A stretch of DNA of 64,000 bases from Hyaloperonospora brassicae (GCA_947650285.1 CANTFL010001293.1:62001-126000), one strand, 5' to 3'; shown: positions 46,104-56,649, counted from the first letter of the stretch. Program-made: numbers and translations. Notes: generated from the letters alone by a model not told the origin.

Positions 46104-47441
46104 ATGCACGGACTCTTCCTCCTCCGCTCTCTCTCGGCTGCGTCCATGCGCTCTCAGCGGCTCACCGGTCCGCTGTTACGTCGTACCTTGTCGTCCGCAC
46201 TACCGGACGGCGTGTCTCCGCTCACGATGCCGTCTTTGTCGCCCACGATGGAGACGGGGTCGCTGTCGTCCTGGCTCAAGAAAGAGGGCGACGAAGTCTC
46301 GGCCGGTGACGTGCTGTGTCAAGTGGAGACGGACAAAGCCGTCGTGGACTATGAAGTGCAGGACGACGCGGTCGTGGCCAAGATCGTGTGTCCCGAGGGC
46401 ACGGCGGACCTCCCTATTGGTGCATTGCTGGCCTACACTGTCGAGGACATGGACACGTACCAGAGTCTGCTACGCAGCGGCGCGCTCGCCACGTTACCGA
46501 CCGACGCGTCGAATGCTGTCGAGGTCCCGGCCGAGCCAGTCGCAGCTGCCCCAGTGACGCGCAAAGAGCCGGCAGGCACTCGCGTCCCGCTCATCAAGTT
46601 CTTGGGCAAACGCTCGCTCCTTCCTGAGTCCAAGCACGCAATGCTGGAGGAACGGGTGGCACCTGTGGCCAACGTGCAGTCGGTTGCAGCAGCGCCTGCG
46701 GCCGATGTGCAGCCTGTTGTTGCAGCAGCAGACGATGAGTTTGAGGACCTGCCGCTCAGCAACATGCGCAAAGTCATTGCCAAGCGACTGACTGCGTCGA
46801 AGCGAGACGTGCCGCATAGCTACATGAGCATTGACTGCGAAATTGACAATTTGTTGAAGCTTCGCAAACACCTAAAGGGCAAGCACGACGTCAAGGTGGG
46901 TATGAACGACTTTATTCTCAAAGCCGTGGCTCTAGCACTGCGCGACGTGCCCGAAGCCAACTGCTTTTTCGACACGAAGACTCAGAGCGTGCAGCCGAAT
47001 GCATCGGTTGATGTGTCAGTGGCTGTGGCCACCGCCTCCGGTCTCATTACTCCAATTGTGCCCAAGGTAGACAGTCTCGGTCTGAGCGGTGTCAACCGCA
47101 TATTTATGGAGCTGGTGTCGCGCGCACGTGAAAACAAGCTGAAGCCTGAGGAGTTCCAGGGAGGGTCGTTCACGGTGTCAAACCTTGGCAACTTTGGTGT
47201 TGACCAGTTTCGAGCAGTGATTAATCCACCGCAAGCATGCATTTTAGCCATCGGTGGCGGCCGCAGAGAGGTACTACCGCCTCTCGATGTTATGGGAAGC
47301 GTAAACCATGAGCCGCGTGTTGCTACGCTAATGAATGTGACGCTGTCGTCAGACCGTCGCGTGGTGGATGGTGTAGTTGCCGGTCAGTTTCTGCAGGTGT
47401 TCAAGAGCTACATGGAGAGCCCTGAGCTTATGGTTTTGTAA
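46104..47441 (+). CDS. Mitochondrial pyruvate dehydrogenase E2-like subunit (protein X type)
   Basis: Intronless, 445 residues. Residues 1-33 are rich in Arg/Ser/Leu without acidic residues, a typical mitochondrial presequence. A single lipoyl domain follows (~38-113; PSLSPTMETG, lipoyl lysine K78 in VETDKAVVDYE). An Ala/Pro/Val-rich linker carries VPLIKFLGKRS at 161-171 where an E3-binding domain is expected. The 2-oxoacid dehydrogenase acyltransferase core spans ~213-445 (LPLSNMRKVIAKRLTASK, GSFTVSNLGNFGVDQF). The acyltransferase signature, normally DHRxxDG, reads SDRRVVDG (416-423): the catalytic His is Arg418. In active E2 this His is essential, so this subunit is probably structural, like protein X (E3-binding protein). 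The Asp and Gly of the motif are kept. Confidence 0.92.
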   Translation: MHGLFLLRSLSAASMRSQRLTGPLLRRTLSSALPDGVSPLTMPSLSPTMETGSLSSWLKKEGDEVSAGDVLCQVETDKAVVDYEVQDDAVVAKIVCPEGTADLPIGALLAYTVEDMDTYQSLLRSGALATLPTDASNAVEVPAEPVAAAPVTRKEPAGTRVPLIKFLGKRSLLPESKHAMLEERVAPVANVQSVAAAPAADVQPVVAAADDEFEDLPLSNMRKVIAKRLTASKRDVPHSYMSIDCEIDNLLKLRKHLKGKHDVKVGMNDFILKAVALALRDVPEANCFFDTKTQSVQPNASVDVSVAVATASGLITPIVPKVDSLGLSGVNRIFMELVSRARENKLKPEEFQGGSFTVSNLGNFGVDQFRAVINPPQACILAIGGGRREVLPPLDVMGSVNHEPRVATLMNVTLSSDRRVVDGVVAGQFLQVFKSYMESPELMVL

Positions 47442-48656
47442 GCAGTTTCGACGTGGTAGAGCACTAGATTATCAGCTCTTTACCATCGATGGCAGGCGGC
47501 ACGGAGAGCAGGGAATGATTTTGGGGATAGCCAGGCGGCGTTCTTCACGTATGAGCGTTGATGGAATGGGCACAGGGAATCGCGTGCGAAACACTTAACG
47601 ACCCACTTCGAGCAATAACAAGTGCATACGTGCATTGCCTCCCGTGTGTTTTCGGTATTGCTTTGCGCTGTTCTCTGCTCGTTTGTCCAGTGGATCACAG
47701 TTATAGCTGGAGTCGTGCGAACCGCGTAAAAAGCGCATGTAAGGTTTGCCCGTGTAGTATTTTGCTACAGCAGGCAAGCAAGCACCCGAAGTGGATCATA
47801 TGTGCTATGGTGGGTAGTCTTGCCTGGGACCAGCAATTAAAACCGACTTTTATCGGCAGGATTGCGCCCTGATGTGTTCTCTGTGGCTCTCACATTGGTT
47901 TCTCAAACATTCGTTGCAACCTCTGTAGGGACGTTTGACTACAGCGTGGTAAGCATTTTGGCTCCATGGTATTATCAGGTGTGCACCTTACAGTATAAAG
48001 CTAACATGGAGGAAGTTCTGCGAGTACGCAAAGCATTTTGTACAGTAGTGGACGACATGCATACGTGGAGTAACGAAGTAGTGAACAAGGCAACTACTGC
48101 AAGGGTGTACTTCGGGCGCTTCAGTGCAGGTTGAAGACAAGCTGCAGTAACAGAGCTCAGGCGTGGTAGTGAGGTAAAAGACTGTGACCATCATAGCAGT
48201 AGAAGCGCTCGTTGCCGACTTGCATAGCCACGCTACCAAGGCGAGATATCTGCTGTCAACTTCTTGGCTATAAAATTATTCGCGCACTGTTTTCGTGATA
48301 CCATCCAACGTAATTGAAGTGAAGTGTGCGTGTAAAGCTAACCTCCAATCCCTAGGCATTACTATCGAGCTGGCCAAGGTAACCCAAGGCGTCGTTGGTG
48401 CGTACCGCTTTGTGACTCCCGAAACGTACGCCGCCCGACTTTTGTAGAGCTGTTCGCACTCGGCTGAGTTCCGTGGCTTTCTCGCGGTGAGCTACAAGGG
48501 CGATCTATCTATTTTTGCAATAGGTAAAACAAGGTAATTGCGCAGCGTCTATCAACTGCGTTGAGTCGTGGACGTGCGTGCTAGTACCGGCGGAACCCAA
48601 TGACTAGTAGGATGCTTGTTCCAAAAGGTTGAGTCACGGAGAATTTGGAGTCTGTC
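47442..48656. other. Geneless stretch between E2-like gene and gypsy element
   Basis: No gene is supported. At 48310-48537 a plus-strand frame reads LGITIELAKVTQGVVGAYRF then VTPETYAARLL, one in-frame TAG, and EFRGFLAVSYKGDLSIFA. This has coding-like composition and may be a gene or transposon relic, but I cannot name it. Confidence 0.35.
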
Positions 48657-48661
48657 CATAT

Positions 48662-49054
48662 TGTAACGGGGCAGCCCGTTACATGGAATTGTCACTTTAA
48701 AGAAAGTGACAATAAAGAATATTATGTTATATATTCATATAAACAATATCACCAATAGTGGTGATATTGAAGGGTCGACCAAAGAGTTTGTTCATTGGTT
48801 GATATCTTGATGAGATCAACCCACCAATCGCCGCAAGACGCGCGCAATGAGTGGTGACGAGACGTCACCATACACTCAGTTATATTAGCATAATTAAGTT
48901 AAGTCAAACAGAGAGACAGTAGTTAAAAGACTTAATTATATTAAAATTACAGTTTTACTTTTCCCTACCCTAATCTTCCTCGTTCACCTCGTGTACGTCT
49001 GTCGGGGTACCGATACCATTGCGTTTTGTTCACGCAAGGGTGTGCCCCGTCACA
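48662..49054 (+). repeat. 5' LTR of the gypsy element
   Basis: 393 bp, TGTAACGGGG...CCCCGTCACA. The terminal inverted motif (TGTAACGGGG versus CCCCGTTACA in the 3' copy) is ten bases long. It is followed after one base by CTGGTAGCAATTTG, the probable primer binding site (TGGTAGC...). Confidence 0.93.
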
Positions 49055-49069
49055 CCTGGTAGCAATTTG
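49055..49069 (+). other. Probable primer binding site of gypsy element
   Basis: CCTGGTAGCAATTTG contains TGG two bases after the LTR, as expected for the complement of a tRNA 3' end (...GCTACCA). I cannot tell which tRNA. Confidence 0.5.
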
Positions 49070-49098
49070 TAGTCCTTCCAAGGACCACAACATCCAAC

Positions 49099-50382
49099 AT
49101 GAACATGTTGGAAGAAGAAGAGACCTTTCACGCCACGCGTGAAGGGTTTACCCATTTGAGTGACATCGAACGGGGTGCGGTAGAACGAATGAGTTCTACC
49201 GTAGGCGATTTCGCCATTAGCGCCATGTTGGAGTCTCTAGACAGAGACCAACAACATGCCGCTATAGCCAAGTTCATTCAACATGAACTTGTCGCCGAAA
49301 AGGAGAAAGTAGCCTTGCTTTACCAGCAAGGCTCTCAACAGGCCGAGCAGTTGAGAGAAATCGGTGCTCAACAGACAGAGCTGTTGAGACAGCATCAATT
49401 CCATGCTGCTGTGGGCGGGACGGCACATGTGCGTCGTCCCGAAGTCATGAAAGTTGACATCTCCAAGTACAGTGGAGTCCCGGAAGACTCCCTGTTACTA
49501 TAGTTTGTCGAACTCGACAGAGCCCTAAGGGCTCGTTGCGTCGAGGATGAGCAAATGAAACTCACATTTGCTCAGACCCACTTGGCAGGGCGTGCCAGAA
49601 CTTGGTCCCTGGGGCTCGAGAGTAGCGACCCACATGTGTTTAGGTCACTAGATGACTTCAAGTCCCGGCTCAGACTAACATTTGAGCCGCCACGGGCTGA
49701 GTTCAGGGCTCGTTCAGAGCTCCTGAAACTCAAGCAGGGTAAGCGTGATGTGCACGCTTACGCACAACATATACGACTCCTCGCGAGTAGTATAACTGCT
49801 AACCCAGTTCATGAACACACGTTGATTACGGTGTTCATGCAAGGGCTCGCAGAAGGGCCCGTCAGGAGCCACCTGTTCCGCCTTGAGCTGAATACGTTTG
49901 AAGAAGCGATATCAGCCGCGGAACAAGAAGACGTTAGCATGAGACAGGCTCATGCTAGCTCAAACTCTTATCGTCCACCGAGACGACAAGAGATCGGAGG
50001 TCCAGAACCAATGGACCTCTGCTATGTTGAGAGCGAGAGGCCTCGCTCTACAAACAACAAGCGATTGCAGAGGTGCAATCGCTGTCAAAAGTTAGGGCAC
50101 TATGCATATGAGTGTAGTGCTCCACGCCCGGTACCAAACAGTACTGAGCGAAATGGACGACCATTTGCCAGAAAGGGCAATGGGCGTGGGTCCAGCGCTG
50201 TTGCGAAGCCGCAACAGCGACACGGACCATCAAAAAAATGGTCGGGGTTAGTAGGGGCGGAGCCCCCTACTGATCCAGCAACCTCAAGAATATGTTTGCA
50301 AATCTCTTGGCGAAAGTTGCTCCAGATACACAATAATTGTGTGTCTCTGCACCTGGTGATGACGTTTCGCTCATCACCTTGA
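49099..50382 (+). pseudogene. gypsy gag, one in-frame stop
   Basis: One frame runs from ATG 49099 (MNMLEEEETFHATREGF) to 50382, interrupted only by TAG at 49501-49503. Contents: a coiled-coil-prone N-terminal part, retrotransposon capsid text (HLAGRARTWSLG, FKSRLRLTF, LKLKQGKRDVHAYAQ, VFMQGLAEGPVRSHLF), and the nucleocapsid knuckle CNRCQKLGHYAYEC (C-X2-C-X4-H-X4-C) near 50077-50118. The normal role is to form the particle and bind RNA. The frame overlaps pol by 46 bases in another frame. Confidence 0.88.
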
Positions 50383-52186
50383 AGTTGGAAGCGACAAACG
50401 ATTTGTCGCTTCGTGCCCTAGTAGACTGTGGGGCGTCGAACAACTTTGCTCGACGCCAGTCACTAGAGGGTCGTAGGCTCAAGTTCGTTGAGCGCGACAT
50501 TCCCCTCACGAGGATGACAGTGCGCCTTGCAACAGGCGCATCGATTACCGTTGAGAAACGTGTAGTAGGAATCCACTACATGTTTGAGGGCGAGCAGTAC
50601 GATGATGGCTTCATCGTACTAGATCTGGATGACAAATTTGATGTCATCCTGGGATTACCTTGGCTCAGAAAGTACGAGCCAAGGGTGAGCTGGCAGCATC
50701 GATCCGAGAAGATGCCTACCGCTTGGTCATCATATGGCCATCTGATGAACATCTTGGAGCGTCCACAAGCGTGTGGATGTTCTGCGAGTGAGTGTGATGG
50801 CCTCACTTGCAGTACGGTCGTTAGCACGACTGCACAAGATCACAGTGTAGTTGATCACTACACTGTGGAGCAAGCTCCCGGCGGCTATACAGAAGTACAG
50901 GCTGCGTCGAAGGTCCACCACTCGAATAAGTCGAGAGGACCGGGACATGGATGCATGCCTAGCGGGCAGCATCTTAGACAGAAGAAACATGTTGCCTCCA
51001 AAGGGCAACATGGAAATCCTAGGTCGACTATAGAGTCGACCGTAGAGGATCGGTGTCTGACTGTGGTTGCAAAGCCACAGTCGGAAGACGTCGAGGGAAT
51101 AAGTCCCCACGTGCCTGAGAAAGGAATTCCTCAAGAGTCACTTGCTGAGGGATCAGGCCCTCAGCAACCTGTGGAAGCAAGTTCCCATGAAGAAACCGAG
51201 ACGTTGAACGTCTTGGTTAATGACGGATCAAGCGTAGGCGCTTATACGCTTGATCTGATTGTGCCTCCGAAGTTAACTTCGGAGATAACTCAGTTGCCAA
51301 CGCTAGAACCGAAACGATTCTTGTGTGATCTACGTAGTGGCAAAGTCAAGCAGATCTGCATACTCGTCACAGAGGGTGAGTATGTGGCCGATATTCGGTC
51401 GGCAACAGTATTTGCTGAGAATCAACGGGTTCTCAGCAGCTCATCGATGAACGAAAGTGTCTTCGATGAGAAGACTCGGATTGAGCGATACACGTCTCAA
51501 TCCTGGGAGTCACTTCAGGCAAATCCTTTGTTAAAGTATTTGATCGAATTCAGGGGTGTGTTCCCTGAATCCGTACCTTGCGAGTTGCCTAAGGACAAAG
51601 GCACTCGACACGAGATCGAGCTCAAACCGGGCTCGAAATATTGTGTCATGAAGCAGTGGCCACTGCCTCGTGAACAAGTACTAGCGATCGACAAGTTCTT
51701 TGCCGATCGCTTAGCAGCGGACCATGTGAGGGAATCTACATACCCTCACAGCTCTCCGACCTTCTGTGTGCGAAAGGCCACAGGAGGGTGGCGGATAGTG
51801 CACGCATTCAACAAATTGAATGCTGCAACGGTACCGGCTCAGACGCCGATACCGAGGAAGGACGTAATCATAGATGGTATGTCAAAGAGTACCATCTTTT
51901 CGTCGATGGATCTGATGGATGGATTCTATCAGATCCTTATGCGTGAACGGGACATCCCGTACACAGCAGTGAGCACCCCCAGCGGTATGCTGTGGGAGTG
52001 GCTAGTGATGCCATAGGGGCTGAGCAATGCCCCTGCTACTTTCAACAGATGTGTTACAAATCTGTTGAGACCGGTGCGAGACTTCGCACCGAGTTACTTA
52101 GACGATGTGTTAGTCTATAGCCGGGCTATGGACGGAAAGACGGACGTTGAAGTCCATAGAACTCACGTTCGTCGGTTCTTTAACCT
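50337..52186 (+). pseudogene. gypsy pol part 1: protease and reverse transcriptase
   Basis: This frame is shifted by -1 relative to gag. Protease: LRALVDCGASNNF (near 50407-50445; DCGAS in place of DSGAT), then VILGLPWL (near 50645). A ~280-residue linker follows, then reverse transcriptase from about 51570 (LPKDKGTRHEIELKPG, WRIVHAFNKLNAATVP, FSSMDLMDGFYQI). TAG at 52014-52016 replaces the Gln of the MPQGLSNAP block. Past the stop, the active site YLDD is intact at 52095-52106. A frameshift follows near 52180. Confidence 0.9.
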
Positions 52187-53140
52187 ATGCGCAAGAATAA
52201 GTTGTACGCAAACCTTAAGAAGTGTATATTCGCGGCTAGCGAAATACCACTTCTTGGGTGCATCGTGGGTAAACACGGCGTACGCCCTGATCCCGAGAAG
52301 ATCAAGGCGATCACCTACTGGCCATTGCCAGTCGATGTCAAGGGACTAAGGAAGTTCCTTGGGCTAGCGGCGTACTTACACAAGTACTCGCGCAACTACG
52401 CCGAGATGACTGTTCATCTTTCTTGCTTGCTCAAGAAAAATGATAAGTGGTCGTGGAACGCTGAGTGACAGCGTTTCTTTGAGGGTATCAAGCAAAGCTT
52501 GATGCAATCGCCGATCTTGGCGATTGCAGATCAGGACAGACCATTTCATGTGGCCTGTGACGCCAGCGATTTTGCAATCGGCTGTGCGTTAATGCAGTTC
52601 GATGCAGATGGCGCGGAGCGCGTCATCTGTTATCAGTCGCGTCAGCTGCACGCAGCTGAGCGCAATTACCCAGTGCATGACGAGGAACTCCTTGTCATGA
52701 AGTATGCACTGGCTAAGTTCCGGGTCTATCTCCTAAGAGATAGACCGTTCATCGTCTATACGGATCATGCGTCATTACGCACGGCCGTAAACAGCCCACA
52801 CCTCTCACAAAGAATGGCGAGGTGGCTGTCTTTCTTCGCGAAGTATAACTTCTCCGTAAAGTATAAACCAGGACGACTAAACGTCGTCGCGGATGCGCTT
52901 TTGCGCCGGCCCGATTTCGAGCCGGACGCACAATTCAACAGTGAGGATAATCCCACTGTTGCGACACTGTCAGTCAGTGTCCCGTCGTCAAGTTTACTTG
53001 ACGACGTACGAAAGGCATACGCGGAAGATGAGGATCTTCTGCGATTGATGGATCATCTGGTGAATCCATCCAGTAAATCCATGAGGGATTTACCGGCTTT
53101 GTACCGATCCTCATCGGATCGGTATAGTACACGCAACTGA
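52187..53140 (+). pseudogene. gypsy pol part 2: RT thumb and RNase H
   Basis: Continues in another frame: MRKNKLYANLKKCIFAASEI, PLLGCIVGKHGVRPDPEKI, LRKFLGLAAYLHKY; TGA at 52466. RNase H then follows (HVACDASDFAIGCALMQ near 52545; ERNYPVHDEELLVMKYAL; YTDHASLRTA), ending in the tether LNVVADALLRRPD (near 52880-52916). TGA at 53138 separates it from the integrase. Confidence 0.9.
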
Positions 53141-53916
53141 TTGCTGTACTATACAGCTGTTGCCGACGACACGCCTCGTGTCGTCGTACCCGCTCATCAT
53201 GATTTGCGTTTACGCACCATGTATGAGTGTCACGATGCCCCAACAGGCGGCCATCGTAGTAGAGAAAAGACGTACCTCACGGTAAGTCGTCACTTTTACT
53301 GGCCACGCCAGTATCAGTTTGTCCGCAAGTACATACGTGCTTGCGAGGTTTGTCAACGGGTGAAGCCTAGTCCTTCATCCCGTGCGCCATTGCAGCCTCT
53401 GCCTGTTCCGACAGAGTGCTAACAGTCCGTTTCAATGGACTTCGTCTTCGGGTTTCCCGAAGACACTAACAAGAATAATGGTATTCTTGTGTTTGTTGAC
53501 CAATTCATCAAGATGGTCCATCTTGCTGCTGTCCCTGAGTCGATCAAGGCTCAAGGTTGTGCTCGTGTCTTTCTAGACACGGTCTTTAGACTCCACGGGT
53601 TACCCCGTGAGCTCGTATCCGACCGTGACCCTCGGTTCACGGCGGTATTTTGGCAAACCGTGTTCCGTACTATCGGAACACGATTGAAGATGTCTACTTC
53701 TGACCATCCCGAAACAGATGGTTAGACGGAACGTGCGAACCGTGTCCTCGAAGAGATCCTTCGAGGATATGTCCACTCGTTTCCGAGTTGGAGCGAATTC
53801 CTACCCATGGCGGAATTCGATATCAATAATTCGGTGCATGCTTCCACACAGCACACACCGTTTTACGTGAATGGCCTACGCCATCCACGTGTGCCCGCCC
53901 TTTTAGAGTGTGACTC
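53141..53916 (+). pseudogene. gypsy integrase zinc finger and catalytic core
   Basis: The HHCC zinc finger is visible (MYECHDAPTGGHRSREKTY to CEVCQRVKPS, 53220-53370). The DDE core follows: SMDFVFGFPED, SDRDPRFTAVFWQ, then TDG*TERANRVLEE, with all three acidic positions identifiable. TAA at 53420 and TAG at 53723 interrupt it (the latter at the usual Gln of TDGQTER). The frame is lost in the G-run at about 53925-53930. Confidence 0.88.
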
Positions 53917-55149
53917 TTGGATAAGGGGGGAGGGACTCGCTCGAGCAAAAACCGTTTTGGCTCTTGCTCATCACGTGTCGACGCTAACGTCGTCACGTAT
54001 GATGCCGATGTCGATCAAGTCGACATCGATGAAGAAGATCATCTGAATAATAACGAAGACGCTATTATTGACTCGGACGATGATGACGATGCTGGTATAT
54101 TCAGCATCGTCAACGATTATTCCAGCGAGGAAGAAGACAACCTCGCTGAAGAAGAGAACAATCTCTTAGCAGTGCGCACGAAGCGTACTGAAAGACAAAA
54201 CAACGAGTCAGCAGAGAACTTCCTGCTGACTCGAGAGGCGGTAGTCCATTTCGTTCAGGACTCCATCGCAAACGCGGTGGACCGTCAGAAACGGAACGTA
54301 GACAAGAATGGAAGAGCCAATGTTCTTCCATTTAAAATTAACGACCTAGCACTACTGTCTACGGTAAACTTACCTGGACATGCAGTCACTAGTGTCGGCA
54401 GTAGTAAAGTACTGCCGAAGTACATTGGACCATTTCGAGTGTTGCATCGCAAGGGCAATGCATACACACTCGAATTACCACGTAAGATGCGCAAGCATCC
54501 TACGTTTTACGTGGGGAGGCTCAGGCCGTACTGTCAGTACGAGCCTTCTTCTTCCGATGAAGATAGCCTCCACGTTCAAGAACATCCATCAAGTTCTTGC
54601 GTTCGCTCTCCAGACGATCCGCCTGGTCGCGCAGATATGATACCTCGAAACTCAACCGAGATGTCTCCCCGCGAGCTGTCGCCAACTCGCCGAAAAGGGA
54701 GCGGACATCCCGCTCGACCTGAAGCTGCGGTGTGGCATAATCGGTGCGATCCCTCGCTCGATCAGCCTCGTGATCCTTGCGGTTCTTCCGCACGGTATCA
54801 GTCAAAGCGTAGCGCCGGTCGCGATCGTGCTTCAAGTCACCGCGCAATTCATCGATTGCGTGATCCATCTCGTAAGGGTCGAGATGGTGAACCGAATCAT
54901 CTGGAGGAAGTCTTTCCTCCTCCACCACATCCTTTGGTGGATGCTCACGGTGATAAACGCTTTCTAGTTGAGCTTATCTGGAATCACCGTGACGATTCAG
55001 GATCAAGGACGAGCTACCTCGTCCAGTGGCGGGGGTATCCACCCTCTTGGAACAGCTGGGAGCCCCGCTCTCAGCTGTTGATGGATGTTGAAGGCCTCGT
55101 CCGCCGGTATGACGAGACCCATCCGATGATCCCTCGGGCCCATCGGTAA
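53917..55149 (+). pseudogene. gypsy integrase C-terminus, linker and chromodomain
   Basis: One long frame (410 codons). First an acidic spacer, then the integrase C-terminal module (KINDLALLSTVNLP, LPKYIGPFRVLHRKGNAYTL, FYVGRLRPY), a 120-residue Arg/Pro/Ser-rich linker, and at the end a chromodomain (KRFLVELIWNHRDD, SYLVQWRGYPPSWNSWEP, GLVRRYDETHP; ~54960-55130). Chromodomains guide integration to particular chromatin in chromoviruses. The linker part lies opposite the antisense ORF. Confidence 0.9.
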
Positions 55150-56129
55150 ACACGCGCTTTTGGCGCTTGTAGACGGATTGCAAGTTTGCAATCGCGTCAC
55201 GCATCTCAGCCGAGATGTGTGCCCTTATCCAGGGCGAACTTAGGGAATACACGTCCCTATTTGCACGCTGCGAGTTGTCAACACAACTCGCACAAGGGTC
55301 TCCCCATGTGAGGCAAGGAATGTCTGCCTCGCTCGACAAATAGTGCAACCGGTACCTAGCACCGGTTGGCGTTCGCTTTTCCAACCTGAGGCGTGTCGCG
55401 TCGAGTTTCTTGAGCCACCCTTCTCGTCCAAAATTTTTTTACGTTTTGGACGAACGCTTTCCACGCAGCCAAAAGCGAGGCCTTGTCACGCTTTTGGTTG
55501 CCATTGTACCATCGATGTCTAAGAAAGACATCGAGATAAAAATCTTCTTCAGCGCGAAAGTTCTTCGCGCTGGAACTCAAGCCGTGAAGCTCACTCGCAT
55601 GGAATAAGGGTATTCGATGGTGTTGGTTTGTCTCGTGAGACAAGCTATTGATTAGCCGTTCGGGCAGACGCCACGGCTTCAGCTCATCACGCTTCAAAGT
55701 GTTACCTTTGTTGGTACCACGGCTCCCAGATCGACGACGGCTCACGCCGTCGTCATCCCGCTCGTGCGAAGAGGCACGAGCCGGCGATGGTAAGGAGTAG
55801 TATGCCTCACCACCCTGATCATCTTTATCACTGCCAAACAGACTGTGATGCGAATCACGAGTCCGTTCGTTCGGCAGTGGCCTTGGCGAATACTGAGGCC
55901 TCGCCGGTGAGCGAGACGCCTCTGGAGCAGTGTTCGAGTCAGACACGTCTGACTCGCCAGAATAGATGACCCCAACGTCGGGGTCATCATGCGCACGCGG
56001 TGAGGTACCGCATGCACCTGCAGCACCTGTTGCTGCAGGCGAAGAAGGAGCAGCAGACGACGAATCGTCTGCTGCAGAGGCTGGCACAGCACCGGGCTGT
56101 GTGGGTCTTGAGTCACCTCGCATAGACAT
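54521..56129 (-). CDS. Antisense ORF set of the gypsy element (coiled-coil protein, broken)
   Basis: Reading from 56129 leftward on the minus strand: ORF a (56129-55356, 257 codons) has an acidic Ser/Pro-rich N-terminus, then a compact part (LKPWRLPERLINSLSHETNQ, FYLDVFLRHRWYNGNQKRDK, LLAAWKAFVQNVKKFW). ORF b (55384-54974) continues in another frame with an overlap of 29 bases. ORF c (54928-54521) is in frame with b and is a heptad-rich coiled coil (MDHAIDELRGDLKHDRDRR, ATARGETSRLSFEVSYLRDQ). The order suggests one ancestral protein of about 500 residues, now broken by a frameshift and a stop. Part c overlaps the pol linker on the other strand. I do not recognise the family; antisense ORFs before the 3' LTR are known in some plant gypsy lineages. 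Confidence 0.5.
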
Positions 56130-56246
56130 GTTAACTATGTGAGGTCAAGCGGAAAGTGAATGGAACGGACCCAACAAGTGCTCCCTATCCCAATGTTGGC
56201 CAACGGGTGGCCGCCATATTTTCGATAGTTACACGGTGACTATCGG

Positions 56247-56259
56247 TTAAGGGGGGTGA
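56247..56259 (+). other. Polypurine tract of gypsy element
   Basis: TTAAGGGGGGTGA lies directly before the TGTAAC that opens the 3' LTR. Confidence 0.75.
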
Positions 56260-56649
56260 TGTAACGGGGCAGCCCGTTACATGGAATTGTCACTTTAAAG
56301 AAAGCGACAATAAAGAATATTAAGTTGAATATTCTTTGAACAATATCACCATAATGGTGATATTGAAGGGTCGACCAAAGAGTTTGTTCATTGGTTGATA
56401 TCTTGATGAGATCAACCCACCAATCGCCGCAAGACGCGCGCAATGAGTGGTGACGAGACGTCACCATACACTCAGTTATATTAGCATAATTAAGTTAAGT
56501 CAAACAGAGAGACAGTAGTTAAAAGACTTAATTTATTAATATAACAGTTCTACTTTTACCTTACCTACGCTTCCTCGCTTGCCTTGTGTACGTCTGTCGG
56601 GGCACCGATACCCTTGCGATAGGTTCACGCAAGGGTGTGCCCCGTTACA
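56260..56649 (+). repeat. 3' LTR of the gypsy element
   Basis: 390 bp, TGTAACGGGG...CCCCGTTACA. It differs from the 5' copy by scattered changes, most dense in the AT-rich 56315-56345 part and the last 100 bases, so the insertion is not recent. Confidence 0.93.

Noticed and set aside
45611..46147. 178-codon minus-strand ORF before the E2-like gene
   Set aside because: It reads through the CCGT repeat and C run (giving Arg/Asp/Gly repeats) and has no family motif.
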